The notes: a model not told the origin generated them from the letters alone. A DNA stretch of 64,000 nt from Carya illinoinensis (GCF_018687715.1 NC_056752.1:50128653-50192652), one strand, 5' to 3'; positions 27,377 to 39,600 are shown, counted from the first letter of the stretch. Numbers and translations: made by a program.

Positions 27377-27802
27377 TTACAGAAATTTAAGGCACTTTGC
27401 CTCATTCTTCAAATACTCTTGTTCTTCAAGAATCTGCATGTCATCCCTATCTAAAGCGGTGGGCAATCGAAAAGAAGATTTAAGCAAAGATTTTAAATTC
27501 CTATTCTCTTTCTTTATTGATTCTATCTTCATGTTGGACTCCAGAAGAAGTCGCTGAAGTATAGTAATATTCTCGTGGAGATAGTCAACTCCACAAGTTC
27601 TGGATTGCAGTCGCTGAGAAAATGCGACAATGGATGATGAGTATCGGGTACCGAGACTCACAAGCTCATAGATAGCTTCATTATCTGCCCTATGAGTCAG
27701 ATCATTACATTGCATGATAGCACCTGTGGTAGTAGCAGGTACAGCTGATGAACTAGGTGCAGAGTACCTCATATATTGGCTACGAGAAGATCGCTGAGCC
27801 AT
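27377..27802 (-). CDS. Antisense ORF of element A, 141-aa coiled-coil-like protein
   Basis: An intact frame runs opposite to the retrotransposon. The protein begins MAQRSSRSQYMRYSA and has a conserved core, LGTRYSSSIVAFSQRLQ. A Leu/Ile/Lys/Glu-rich stretch follows that looks like a coiled coil, then SLLKSSFRLP, and the C-terminus is EAKCLKFL. It aligns end to end with the antisense ORF at 52559-52996, about half identical by eye. No known domain, signal peptide or membrane segment is recognised. It lies between the decayed RT part and the RNase H remnant of element A. A TATA box lies 107 bases before the ATG. Expression and function are unknown. Confidence 0.7.
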   Translation of the reverse strand: MAQRSSRSQYMRYSAPSSSAVPATTTGAIMQCNDLTHRADNEAIYELVSLGTRYSSSIVAFSQRLQSRTCGVDYLHENITILQRLLLESNMKIESIKKENRNLKSLLKSSFRLPTALDRDDMQILEEQEYLKNEAKCLKFL

Positions 27803-27902
27803 TGCAGAATAAAAATGCAGAAAGAAATTGCAGAGTAAAATGCAGTATGATTACAGAAAAGTGAAGAAGATGAGATGCGAATGAAAATGAGCTGAATATC
27901 TC

Positions 27903-27909
27903 TTTTATA
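27903..27909 (-). promoter_or_regulatory. TATA box for the antisense ORF of element A
   Basis: TATAAAA in the minus-strand context TTCTCTATAAAAGAGA, 107 bases before the ATG at 27802. The same CTCTATAAAA word stands at almost the same distance in element B. Confidence 0.55.
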
Positions 27910-27964
27910 GAGAAAATTATCTCTCGTGAAGCAAGAGAAAAGAGACGAAATATAGCTTCATAGC

Positions 27965-28065
27965 TCTGCGGCGCCTGACAGCACGCTTGACAGCTGAGGC
28001 ACCTGACAGCACGCCTGATAGCACGTCTGACAGCTGCGGCCCCTGACAACACGCCTGACACCTAC
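27965..28065. repeat. Short imperfect repeats upstream of the antisense ORF
   Basis: About six degenerate copies of CCTGACAGCACGC-type units, GC-rich against an AT-rich background. They lie 55-155 bases upstream of the TATA box of the antisense ORF. No equivalent is seen in element B. Confidence 0.7.
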
Positions 28066-28271
28066 AGAAGAGTTGAAAAAGCCTGCGATGCTTGTCTGAT
28101 CTAAAAAGGCTGGCCACCGTTTTTATGAGGTTAGTGGTTTAATGTTGATGAATTCTCCACTAACTGTATTATTTACAAGAACTCCAGAAGAGTACAACTC
28201 CAGAAGAGTAGTGATGAGCAGAAAGATCCAGTTGTGATTAATTTACCAACATGGATCAAGTCCACAGTTAG

Positions 28272-28493
28272 TTGGATGTACAGATGCGAGTTATCTTTCA
28301 GATACACACAAGAAGATCAATTGAAATTCATGAGAAGAAAGTTGAAATTAATATCAAGAAGGTACGGTCAAGTAAAAATCTGGCAGATTTATTCACTAAA
28401 GCATTACCAACTGCAACATTTAAGAAGATTATGCAGAACATTGGAATGCGGAGGTTTGAAGACATGTTATCATACACTTTTCAGGGGAAGTAA
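28272..28493 (+). pseudogene. C-terminal RNase H fragment of copia pol, element A
   Basis: The frame contains VRSSKNLADLFTKALPTATF and then IGMRRFEDM, the typical end of copia RNase H. The upstream catalytic part is missing; the antisense ORF and its promoter occupy the position where it should be. Confidence 0.85.
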
Positions 28494-28705
28494 TGTCTTG
28501 AAGACTTGTGCTGATTGTACTCTTTTTCCTTCGCTAAGGTTTTATCCCACTGGGTTTTCCTTTGCAAGGTTTTAATGAGGCAATCTTAAAGCACTCGGCG
28601 ATACATATGAATAATGTACTCTTTTTCCTTCGCCATTGGTTTTTTCCCACAGGGTTTTTCCTTGGCAAGGTTTTAACGAGGCATATTCTTTAAATATGGT
28701 CATCC

Positions 28706-28715
28706 AAAGGGGAAG
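28706..28715 (+). promoter_or_regulatory. Polypurine tract of element A
   Basis: AAAGGGGAAG directly abuts the TG of the 3' LTR, the expected place for plus-strand priming. Confidence 0.85.
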
Positions 28716-28927
28716 TGTTATAAACTATCTTGAATTGTATGACCACATTTATCTAGTCGTCAAATGCATAGTGCATAGTGCTAGCATAGTGAGCTAGCAT
28801 AGTCCCCTTTGTACGCCTATATATATCGTTGAATTCTTTAAGAAATATATCTTTTGATAAGAGATCAATAAGTTAACCTCTCTCAATCTCTTGACACTCT
28901 CTCTCCTTTTTATTAAGTTTTACAACA
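28716..28927 (+). repeat. 3' LTR of element A
   Basis: 212 bp, identical to the 5' LTR; followed by the target duplication GAACT. Confidence 0.95.
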
Positions 28928-30714
28928 GAACTCAATTTTTTATAAATAGTAATTAATTGAGTTAATAAAATAAATTATATAAAAATTATTTATAATAAAT
29001 TTATATAGATTTAAATATTAATATAAATTTAATATTATTTATGATAAATTAAAAAATATTATAAGTCTTATGCGTAAAAAAATTTTGAATTAAGATAAAT
29101 TTATTAATTTAAGAATTGACTATTTAAATATTAGATTCAATTTAAAAATAGACTGATCAACTGTAACAACCAAACGATTCCTAAATAGTAAATATCATTT
29201 CTATTAATTTATTAAATGCTGCATATATATCTATATAATATTTGAGGATGTTAATTACTTCATGAATCCATTATTAATATTATACTTTATAATTTATATT
29301 CATCTCATCATGTGGCTTTAACATTTCTGTTATTTTTATTATGATATATACTTCCTCATCTTGGATCAGGCCAATTAATGTGCACATTATGTGTACATAT
29401 ATACTAGGCAATGTTGTGATTAACTTGGAGAATGGCTCTGTTGATAGGTTTATCTAGAATCTTAGATAGATACGTCGCTAATGATTTGGAAACATCTCGG
29501 ACTGGATTACTTCTTCTGGATTGCATCGAGTTTAAATTAGCTTCAGTTTCTTCAATAAAGTTTGCGCCTTTATCTCTTCAACTGACTATTAGACTCGAAA
29601 CATACATAAGACTCTTGTAGACTCTTATTTTATAATATCAACAAGATTTAATCAGAGTTATAGCTCGAACACTTATCCTTATCGGATAACTTCTATACAA
29701 ATACTCATCCTTATCGGATGCAATCCTAGAGTCATATTAAAAATTACATTTATCCATAATTCAAATTTAAATATAAACTCATCTAATCCTAACCAAACAT
29801 AAGTTATATTTACAAGAATTTTTTATACCGAACCACATAAATCTATATGTGTCTTTTAATTAGATTTGATTTATTATTGACTTCCATGAATGAATGCAAG
29901 AGTATTGTATCAACGGCCAAGCCACGATCGTAGGCCATTTATTCGCATTGTTGGGCTCCAGCCATACCAAAAAATGCATCAACATCTACTTTAAGATATT
30001 TATATTTCTATTTAAAAGTAGTGTATTGTGTAGCTAGAAGTACCTAGCCCTTATGCATATACTACGTATAATATGCTCGAAGACTAACTTCTCGCTTCCT
30101 ACTTCCCTTTTGTGATTATTAACTTCAATAGTATATATTGAATAATTGGACTCAAAAAAGATTTATCTATTGTATTTATCTTATGTATTAAACTTTTTTA
30201 TCCATATTTTTAAATTAAAAAAATTTCTAAGTTAATTTATCTATCCAAACTATTTGTTTGAGAAGTTAAAGGAAAATCATCTCCTTTTTTTTTTTTTTTC
30301 AAAAAAACAAAAAAGAAACAAGTTTGAGCTCAAAATATTCTTTAGACAAGCCAAGTTTGAACAAGGATATTCAAGCTGGAGCTGATTTCAAATTACAATA
30401 TATATTTATCTAGTTCGTACAACCTTTTTTATTAGGTTAAAAATCAGCCATATTTTTTAGATCTCTTTTATACTAACATGTGGTCCTTACATATATTATG
30501 ATTTTTGTTTTAGTTTGTTTTAGTTGGATTAATTTTTTTTAATATTCAATCAATCACATCAATGGAGTGCATAAAAGAGTATGCAAAATTGACTGCACAT
30601 AAAATTCTTATTATGAAAGATAGATCATGAAGAGGCGCGCAACTCCTTGGAAAAGATCATATGATCTATATATGATACCTAACAAGTGTTGCATCTTTGA
30701 TGGAATGTGTCAAC
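28928..30714. other. AT-rich spacer
   Basis: No supported gene. The 62-aa frame at 29432-29620 has no recognisable domain. Confidence 0.5.
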
Positions 30715-33700
30715 TGTAACAGCCCGCTAGAAATTTAATTGTGAAATTCCTATTAGCTTTAGGAATCTCGTGAAGACCCCATAAGTTTTCACGAATCGAC
30801 TAATCGCATAGGTTTTAGCCTGTCAACATAGTTAGTGTTATCACTCACTTTAGTGCCAGAAATGCGATTTTAATTATTTGAGATAGTTAGAAGTGTCAGA
30901 ATATATTATAGTCTACACCACTAGGCTTAATTGAATATTTAGGATTTTTCAGTACTAAGTTTATTACGTTTATTTTTGGAGTGAATAGTAACCTCGGTAA
31001 ACGTACTAAGCGCAGTGTTTTCAAAATCACAGTGTGTAATGTCTAAATTAGGTTAGTAAAATTTTATTTGGACACTTGGCAAGATCTTAACCACACATAA
31101 TTAATAGTATTAGATACTTGGCACAAAAAGAAACCATTAGATGGAATTGTGAAGGAAATCAAGGTGTGAGATCATGACACCTAAGCAAAATATTTTTCAT
31201 CTGATCAACCAAATTGAGGCCCACTAAGGCTCACGAATTTGGCCACCCTGGCAAGACTTCTTGGAGAAGTTTCCTCCCCCACTTGTCAGATCATTCATTG
31301 CCACAAGTTGCACTCAATAGTATGGAGGAACCCACCCCATCAAGCACCATGCCCCATAGCTTTTGTCCTTTGACCCCCACTATCCTTCACTTCATGTCAC
31401 ACGTATACCTTCACTCAATGATCATTAAGGTCCAAATAATTCTCCTACAGAAGTCTTGAGTCGTGCAAGACACTTTTACTTCACTTTAATAATTTCTTCA
31501 TCCCATTCTTAGAGAGAAACGCAAAAGAGCTCTCAGATAGATTTATGGGTCTTCTTGCGTGGAGAGTTTCAACTATTTATAAGTATTTTCACACGATGAC
31601 TCCTTCATAAAAGTTGTTCCTCTTTGAGTCTAGTTTCCGTAGATGTATTTTTTGTATCATTCCATGGTCATTTGGTCAGTCAAAAGTATTTTTAACCATA
31701 GAAAGGTCATTCTAGGAGTGAATATGGAGAGTATGTTATGTTTTGGAGTTTCTTAGATCTAGAAACTTGAAAACTGAAAGTGGCAAAACAGTTTTTATTT
31801 AAAGAAAGTTTGAATATTTCGAGGTTTGATCTTACTCTAAAGGCTTTGATATTTTTATATGATGATCCTAAGTCTCTTATTTTCATGTTAGAATGTTATT
31901 TTAGAGATATTTAGTATTAGTTTCAAATATATGATTTTTCTATGCAAGAGGATTTCGGTTAGGCCTAAGATTTGATGTTTTTGGATTAGATCCATGTTTA
32001 TTTTTTTTCTAGCTATGTGATTTTAAGTTTGATGGTTGGATCCTATTTAAGACACATCATTAAACCATGTGATGCTTTATTTCGAAGATCTCACCTTCTT
32101 AAGCCATTGATCAAGAAATTTATCAAAACTAGTTGAGGAAAACGTTTCTGTTTTTAGACTAAGTGTAAAACCAAAAACTTCAAATGTTATTTTATGATTT
32201 TGGTGACTTTAGTTTGATGATTTAAGGCATGGTTGATGTTAGGATGATATTGTGAATATGTTAGAAGTAAGATTTGATTTTTGAAATTCTTGGAGATGTT
32301 TTAATTTAAGGTCAAAACTTGTGATTCAAGTGCTTGGATTTTTTTACAAAAAAGGTTTGGTGTTGATTATTAGTTTTTTCTAAATGGATGTTTTAAGTAT
32401 GGTTTTGAACTTAAGATTGGAAGATGTTTGTTGCAAAACTTTGGTTTAAGCATGAGTTTTGAAATTGGAAGGAATTGCAACAAAAAATTAAGAGAAATGG
32501 CCTATGAATGTTTCGGCCATAGTGTATCTTCCATAGTTGTGATTAGTTTTAAATTTTTCTAAATTGATATATGAATTGAGGATAAAATTTACATGACGCA
32601 TGTAAATTTTGGTGACTTTTGGAGTTAGTATGCAAAATCCTTAAGTTATGGGTAAAACGGTCATTTTCATACATGCAGAGAGTAAAATAGAAATTTTATT
32701 CTTTAACTTAGTATTTTCCATATTTCAATTTATTAGTGATTTAGTGCTAACTTTTAGAATCACTAATTACAGTTCCTCGTGATCGCGCTTAAGGTTTTAT
32801 AAGAAACGCGGAGATCGAGGTAAGTTTAGTTTTTAACTTACTAGCAGTCTATTGTGTATGTGTGCTAAGTAAAAGAACTACAGTGTATGTATGTATGTTA
32901 TCATATATGTCATGCCATGCCAAGTTATTACGTAATTATCTATTATACAGAATTTATTCTGTCATCAATTTTTATCTGTTACATAATATATTCTGTCATG
33001 TATTACTATACATTACAAGTATGTCATGTTAAATATGTTGTATGTTATATGTTATGCCATGTTACGAAATATTTCTATCTCAAGTTGGTCATGTATTTCA
33101 AGTTATGTTCAAGTCACATTATGTTACGTTAGGGCTTCAGTCCTTTCGTATTCCAGTCACATTTCATCTTGATTACTTATGTATGGGGTCACAACAATTG
33201 TGATGCATACACTACGTGAGACATAGCAATTGTGACACGTAGAATATATGGGGCCACAACAACTGTGGAGTGTGTATTTAAGCAGTTAAATAATAAGTTT
33301 CCGTAGAATACATGGGGTCACAACAACTGTGGAATATGTATTTACACGTAGAATACATGGGGCCACAACAACTGTAGAGTATGTATTTTTCATGTTAAGT
33401 CAAGTTTGTGTAGAATATATGGGGTCACAACAACTGCGGAGTATGTATTTACACGTAGAATAATGGGGTCACAACAACTGTGGAGTATGTATTTTTCATG
33501 TTAATTCAAGTTTCAGAGCAAGTTCATGCTAAGTCAAGTTTCAAATCAAGTTCATGTCAAATCAAGTTCAATTCATGTTTCAATCTAAGTTATGTCAATT
33601 ATGCTATGTTGTACGCTAAATTATGCTTTAATTACTTATGAATATGATTATGCATTTATGATTTTACTGTCATCCATGCATCATTAGCTTGTGTGGAAAT

Positions 33701-34186
33701 TTTTTGTTAACTTGCTGAGATTTGTAATCAAATCTCACTGTGGTAGTCCCAACTACCATTCCCCCCGAATGGTAGATCTTGTTACAGGACCTGAAAGAGA
33801 ATCAGGAGCTGACCAACTAGACACAGTTGACTGAGCGACGATGCGACGTCAATGTTAATAAAGTAGTTAACGTAAATTACTACTTGTACGATATAATTGC
33901 ATCTCCAGTACTTTTTGAATCATAATCATTTTGGACTAGTGTTATGATCTTAGTTGTTCAATGAGTCTTTGTATATCAAGTATGTTTTAAGCATTTGGGA
34001 TATTTTCAATTTGGTGCATAGTATTGCTAAAGAAATAATTTATCCGCTGCGAATATTGCATAATGTTATATGCATGTTAAGAACATTGCATCTTATATGT
34101 CATGAAAGGGGACAGGTAATCTTGTGTTACATGTCTCGACGCTTCAAATGTCCGTCTAATCCCAAACGGAATTTGGGGGCGTCACA
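30715..34186 (+). mobile_element. Solo LTR of the long-LTR Ty3/gypsy family, variant form
   Basis: It starts TGTAACAGCCCGCTAGAAAT and ends GGGGGCGTCACA. A perfect 5-bp duplication, TCAAC, flanks it (30710-30714 and 34187-34191), so it is a solo LTR left by recombination between two LTRs. From about 30945 to 31570 its sequence differs completely from the other two copies, while the two sides match well. Confidence 0.92.
33180..33495 (+). repeat. Tandem repeat array inside solo LTR 2
   Basis: About six partly diverged copies of the TAGAATACATGGGGTC/ACAACAACTGTGGAGTATG unit, more degenerate than in the other two LTRs. Confidence 0.75.
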
Positions 34187-35884
34187 TCAACAGTATCATA
34201 AATAGAAAGGGAATGGTCCCTAACTTAACATGATAATTCCAAGTCAAATTTATAGTACTCTATCCGCAAGGCCGGCTAGCGAGGATCGATAAGAAAGAAG
34301 AATCATTTCCGAACTCAAGTGAGAGAACATTCAATGAAGACTAGGGTTTAAGGTAAGTAATTCATCTGCATTTTCACCGCATATTCATGTCCAAATTGAA
34401 ATTAGTTGCTACAACATTCTAATCTTTTTTGAAAATCAGCGGAGATTAACCACAAAAAATCAGAAAGATTAATAGAATTTGTGGTGTGATAAAATCATGA
34501 ATTTAAGCACTTGATCTCACATAAAATTATTATTTTAATAAGTAATACTATATACAGTCGTGAAATATGTAAGTGTCGTGCAGTTGTTTTCAAAAAGAGT
34601 CGGTTCTACTCTTAAAAAATTAAATTTCTTTTCATGTAAGTCTCATATTTATTCATTTTTTTCAAAATAAATTGAACGGCATTTGGATGCTTATGACTGT
34701 AAATATAATTTATCTTATTTTTATAGTCTAATTGTTAAGACTTCCCTTAGGTAGGTGGTGCATGGTTATTATGTATGGGGTGGGCTTGTTGTACCTACTC
34801 TCCATATGCTGTACTGATTGTAATGTAAACATGGGCAGAGCCTAATTCTTGTGGAAGTTCACGAGGCATGAATTTTCTTAGTGAAGAATTACCCCAAAAT
34901 AGAAGAAATGTTAGCTTGAAAGTTTGATTGTTCAACTTCTTTTTGTGGGTTTGAATGAATATTTGTATTAATATGCATTATATATGTTTCATTTGTAAAA
35001 GAAATAAGTACAAGAAAAATGAATATTTGTGACGGATTATTTACGACTATTTGCGACAAAAATAGACTTATTTGTAAAAAGAAACAAGTTGGTGGTTACA
35101 ATTTTAATATGCTGATACCAAAATTTGAAACTTTATATATTTATATTAATAGATTTTTATGTTCATGTATAAATACATGATAATATCGACTAATGCGTTT
35201 AATTTTTCACCGTTTATTTGTTTATTTCTTTTAAAGAAACAATACATATATGGCATTTTTGTAATATGTAACTTCATTTATTTGCTTTGATCCTAGTCAC
35301 TAATAGTTGGGCAACGTGTAAGGGATGTTCGCTCAATGTATAGAAATATTATTTTTATTAAGGAAAAAATTTTGATTAATAATGTAATGCTTTTAGAAAA
35401 AAAAAATATAATTTCTAACATCAAATAGTAAGATAAACTTAAATTCAATTTTAAAGTATTTAGAATTAAAAAAAAAATGAACCTTGAACCAAAACTGTGC
35501 AGCGTAAAAGATAAATCGTTAACAGTAAAGTAACATGCAAAGTACGTTTTTTTAGTTTAATAAAACGATTATTTTTAAAATGTGATATAATTTTTATAAA
35601 GAAATAAAATACTAAGGTTTTTATAAGATATTATTATTTGATTTTAATGTTTCATAATGAATTTAAATTGATAAATAAATAATATTTTATTGGAATGATT
35701 GTATTTATAAATGTAGTTAGTAAATAGATTTAAACTTAATTATTTTACATTTCTCTTTATTTATATAAGGAATGAATAGAAATTTTAAATCACATATATA
35801 AATTATAATTTATATAAAATGTCATAATATAATAGAATATAGAATATACATGTATATAATTTATATAGATATATATATATATAT
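34187..35884. other. AT-rich spacer
   Basis: No gene is supported. A MITE-like block lies at 34543-34706. The last 50 bases are TA repeats into which the viral sequence is inserted. Confidence 0.5.
34543..34706. repeat. MITE-like element, family 2
   Basis: It opens ACTATATACAGTCGTGAAATA and closes GACTGTAAATATAATTTA, a loose inverted pair. AAGTGTCGTGCAG at the left and GGCATTTGGATGCTTATG at the right resemble other family 2 blocks. Confidence 0.45.
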
Positions 35885-36094
35885 AATAATATATATATAC
35901 TGAAATATATATAGAGGAATTAAACGTGAGCAAGAATATGTTGCAGCTCAGCCGACCTATGCATGTATGCAGTACTGAAATATAAATATGATTGCAGAAT
36001 ATAAATATGATTGCAGGAAATAAATATGAATATGATTGCAGAAAATAAATAATGAAAAATATAAAAAAATAAGCAAATACTGAATATAAACAAG

Positions 36095-36100
36095 TTTATT
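36095..36100 (-). terminator. Viral polyadenylation signal
   Basis: AATAAA on the minus strand, about 170 bases beyond the viral TATA box. It is in the expected place for the terminal redundancy of the pregenomic RNA. Confidence 0.5.
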
Positions 36101-36265
36101 AAAATAAACAAGTTTTAACAAGATTACAGAAGAATATCTGGAGAGGTTGGGGATGAAGAAGAAGAGAAGGAAGGTGAGGGAGAAGAGAGGCTCTGTGTGT
36201 AGTACCTAGAGTCGAGGGATAAGCTCTAAAAATTATTTGTGCCTAATGCTGAGGCCAGACATTCC

Positions 36266-36272
36266 TTTTATA
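36266..36272 (-). promoter_or_regulatory. Viral pregenomic RNA promoter TATA box
   Basis: TATAAAA in the minus-strand context GCTTTATAAAAGGAATG, after the end of ORF2 and before a pyrimidine-rich leader (CTTCTCTTCTTCTTCATCC). This is the usual location of the caulimovirid transcript promoter. Confidence 0.65.
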
Positions 36273-36444
36273 AAGCAAGGAAGCACTGTATACAATCATT
36301 AAAGTAGAGATACAGTGAAAGTAAAAGTAAATGGTACTGTACACGATCATGAGTAGAGGTACAATAAATATGTCACCCCGTGATTGAACAATGTATTCAA
36401 TCCCGTGAATCAAGGTAGCTGGCTGTCAGCTGAATAATGATGGA

Positions 36445-37724
36445 TCAGTCATCAGATAGTCTTGGAGTGTCTTCCGAATCATGTCCAAATGTGTTAATGT
36501 AAGAGGCTTCAGAGGAGGCTTCTGATTCTAGGTCAGAACTGTCTTCTTTCAGCGATTGTTGGAGTAGGTGAATTAAATCCTTCTTTATTAGTCCCGTAGA
36601 AATATTCTTTTTCTTGGACTTGGAGGATTGAACAGACTTCTGGGAAGAGGAAATAGTTGCTTTCTTCTTTGAAGTGGTCGAACTGGTCGGTGCTTGGATT
36701 AATGGATATTCAGGCGCTGATCGGTCAATAGCAGGGAAATCTTCAGAGTTTTTCAGATTAAGGGTAGTCTGACCAAACTCTTTAGAAATAGTATTGATCA
36801 TGTTTGCCATGTGAGGGAATCTGTCCCACCATTTAACAAAGGCAAACCTATGTAGAATATCACCATTTTTCTCGTAGGACCATTTTAGGATCCATGGAGG
36901 TTTGAATCTTTAACTGAAATGAATGCAGTATGGAAATTTAGTCTCATATGCATCTAACTTTGGAGAGATTGCTTGAATAAAGGATTTGTAGGCCCGTTGG
37001 AGTTCTTCTGGGAAAATGTCCGAAATGAGTCCAAATTGGTGCCACCATTTATTGAACCATAGTGGAATTTTTCCTCTGAAATTCTTATCAAAGTTAAAAA
37101 ACCACGAATGTGACATATCTGGTGTCTGGAAAAGCATGAACCTGAACCAGGCATCAATGCAGTCATAATAATTGTAAGCAATTTCTGAATTCGGAGTTTT
37201 TTGGAAGTAGAGGGGTGTGTACCCCAATCTTCTTCAGTGATGAATCTGAGAATATAAGCACTATGATAAATCAGTTTGGAATCATCTGTTTTATCATAAA
37301 TAGGTTGAATGGTTAAGGAATCAGTGTGGATCAGGATACTGGAATAAAACTGGAGATTTTTGGATGGATTCTCCGGGATCCAATGGAAATTGAGGGGAAA
37401 ATAGCGGGTAGCTATTTTGTAGGGATCTGTGTCTATGGATCGATTGGGTTCAATGTAGAATAGGTCCCAAGAATACATTTTTTTGATATATTGGGTTTTT
37501 GAAGCAGGGAGGAATAATTGAGTAGGCCTTGCTGTTGCTGAAGCAATAGGTTTGGCATATGGATCATATGAAGCTGAAACAGTTGAAGCAAAAGAAGCAG
37601 GTTTTGATATACTACCCAAGGTAGTAAATCGGTTGGCAATTTCCACAGGAGGTGCCGGTTTGGTTGAAACAGGTAGTGGTGGGGCGGGGACAATTTGTTT
37701 TCCTTTATCTCGTTTTTTGCTCAT
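36445..37724 (-). pseudogene. Viral ORF2, unknown function, broken
   Basis: The start ATG overlaps the ORF1 stop as ATGA (37721-37724). The frame is open to near 37225, then shifts by one frame, continues to a stop at 36910-36912 and resumes in that frame to 36445. The N-terminal part is rich in Pro, Ala and Ser; the C-terminal part is Ser/Lys/Glu-rich. No known domain is recognised. Position matches the second ORF reported for florendoviruses, a match made from memory. Confidence 0.7.
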
Positions 37725-38944
37725 GGTTGCTGCAAGAATTTACAAGTAAGGAAATCAGGAATAGAGTTATCAGAACCTTTAATATACTCAATATCAAAGT
37801 CAAAAACACTTAAAATAGCTTGCCATCTGACGAAAATATGTTTAGATGCAATGTTTTGAACATCTTGTTCTAATACATATTTAGCACTCATGCAATCAAT
37901 GCGTAACATGAATTTTTTGTTTAATAAATCACTTTGGAATTTTGATATGCATAATACTATAGCAAGTATTTCCTTCTTAATAGTGTTATAATTATGATGT
38001 GCAGGGTTCCAGACTCCAGAATGGAAACGAACAATTTGCTCAGAAGAGTCTGGTGAAACTTTTTGTTTCAGAATGCCGCCATAACCTATGTCTAAGGCAT
38101 CTGTTTCCACAATTTTGAAGGAATCAGGAGTAGGAATACCAAGGCATGGAAGAGTTTTGACATATGTCTTGATCTGCTTAATAAGATTGGTATGAATATC
38201 TGTCCAAACAGGATGATTAGTATGCAGACGATCAAACAATGGTTTACATTGTTTTCTCATATTTTGATAGAATTCAGCAACATAATTGAGGGAACCAAGG
38301 AATCTTTGTAATTGATTTTTATCAGTGATGACATCAGGAAATTTGTCAGCAAATTTTATAACCCGATTGATGGGTCTAATTTTACTTTCTGAAATATCAT
38401 AACCAAGGAAACGAATCTTGGTCTGGAACAGATTGATTTTCTTTGCAGAAACAACAAGACCATTTATTCTGATGATATCAAGAAACGTTTGCAAATGTTT
38501 CCAGTGTTCATCAATGGATTTGGAGAATATAAGAACATCATCAATGTAAACAATGGTAAAATGGGTGAAGGCATTGAAAATGTCATTCATGATATTTTGG
38601 AATTCACTAGGGGCATTTTTGAGGCCAAAGGGCATTACGTTCCACTCATAATGACCAAGGGGAGTAGTGAATGCAGTTTTGTATCTATCTGACTCACAGA
38701 TCTGGATTTGCCAAAATCCTGACTTAAGGTCGAATTTGGAAAAGACTACTGCATCACTTAATCTCTGTATTAAGTCATTTTTATTAGAGATGGGATACCT
38801 GATCCACTCTAAGATTTTGTTCAAAGGTTTGTAATTCATAACTAGACGAGGAGTACCTCTTTCTATTTCAGCATTTTTTTGGATATAGAAAGCAGCACAA
38901 GACCATGGAGACTTACTAGGTCTAATAATGTTTTTAGCAAGCAA
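37721..38944 (-). pseudogene. Viral reverse transcriptase-RNase H segment
   Basis: A 407-residue open stretch. It has the caulimovirid RT motifs KFDLKSGFWQI, the MPFGLKNAPSEFQ block and the YIDD active site near 38537-38548. The RNase H part follows, with the first Asp in ETDALD. This segment is uninterrupted, but the upstream protease-capsid frame leading into it carries several stops. The stop overlaps the ORF2 start. Confidence 0.92.
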
Positions 38945-38956
38945 ATTTTTGATTTC

Positions 38957-39600
38957 TTATTTACAGAATTCTAAAGTTTCACTATTCATCTAAATAGGGA
39001 GAGCTTTAGTGGGAATGTTTTTCTCAGAGAAATCCTTAACATAAGGAAGGGAAACAACATATTTTTTCCTATGCCAAAAAGCATTGGGGAGATCATAACA
39101 AATATCAGAGATTAATCTTTGATTAAAATCAGCAATTTTTGATTGGAGCAAAGAATTAGACAAATGTTCAGAGATCTTTTTGTATTTGATTTCCTGTAGA
39201 AGGGAATTCAAATGTTGGGTTTTTGCCAAAAGCAAGGATTTCAAGCTTTTGTCAGTGTCGATTTCAAATTTTATAGTGAAAGTAAATTTCACTTTCTGTC
39301 CAAAAGGATCAGTAATGATACCATCTTTGTCAGAAATAAAAGGATATAAAGCAGAGATAAAAGGGATTCCTAATATGACTTTATCAGACATATTTCAGAC
39401 TAAAACAGAAGGGATTTTGAAGCAAACATTATCTTGGCAAACATGAGCATTGCTTAACTCATAATTAATCTTCATCTTAGATCCATTTGCCGCAGATAGC
39501 TTTTCAGTAGATTTTTCATAATATCTACTGGGAACTAATCCTTATTGGATACAATTCATATCCGATCTGGAATCAATCATAGCAATAACAGAGAATTTGA
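38957..39600 (-). pseudogene. Viral aspartic protease region, broken
   Basis: It lies in the same frame as the RT and before it. Near 39560-39580 the active-site triplet reads Asp-Ser-Arg where Asp-Ser/Thr-Gly is expected, so the key Gly is lost. Further along, VILGIPF and then LYPF are typical of retroviral-type protease flaps and ends. In-frame stops lie at 39542, 39395, 38990 and 38957. Confidence 0.7.

Larger units (their letters stand above)
23884..28927 (+). mobile_element. Element A: non-autonomous Ty1/copia-derived LTR retrotransposon
   Basis: Two 212-bp LTRs (23884-24095 and 28716-28927) read identical base for base and start TGTTATAAAC and end TTTTACAACA. A perfect 5-bp duplication, GAACT, flanks the element (23879-23883 and 28928-28932). 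A purine tract, AAAGGGGAAG, sits just before the 3' LTR. Inside are no intact gag or pol frames, only decayed pieces of copia pol and a terminal RNase H fragment. It also contains an intact antisense ORF. Identical LTRs imply a young insertion, so its mobility proteins must have come from elsewhere. Confidence 0.95.

Noticed and set aside
31214..31459. 81-aa frame in solo LTR 2
   Set aside because: It lies within the LTR block unique to this copy and shows no recognisable domain; a chance frame is more likely.
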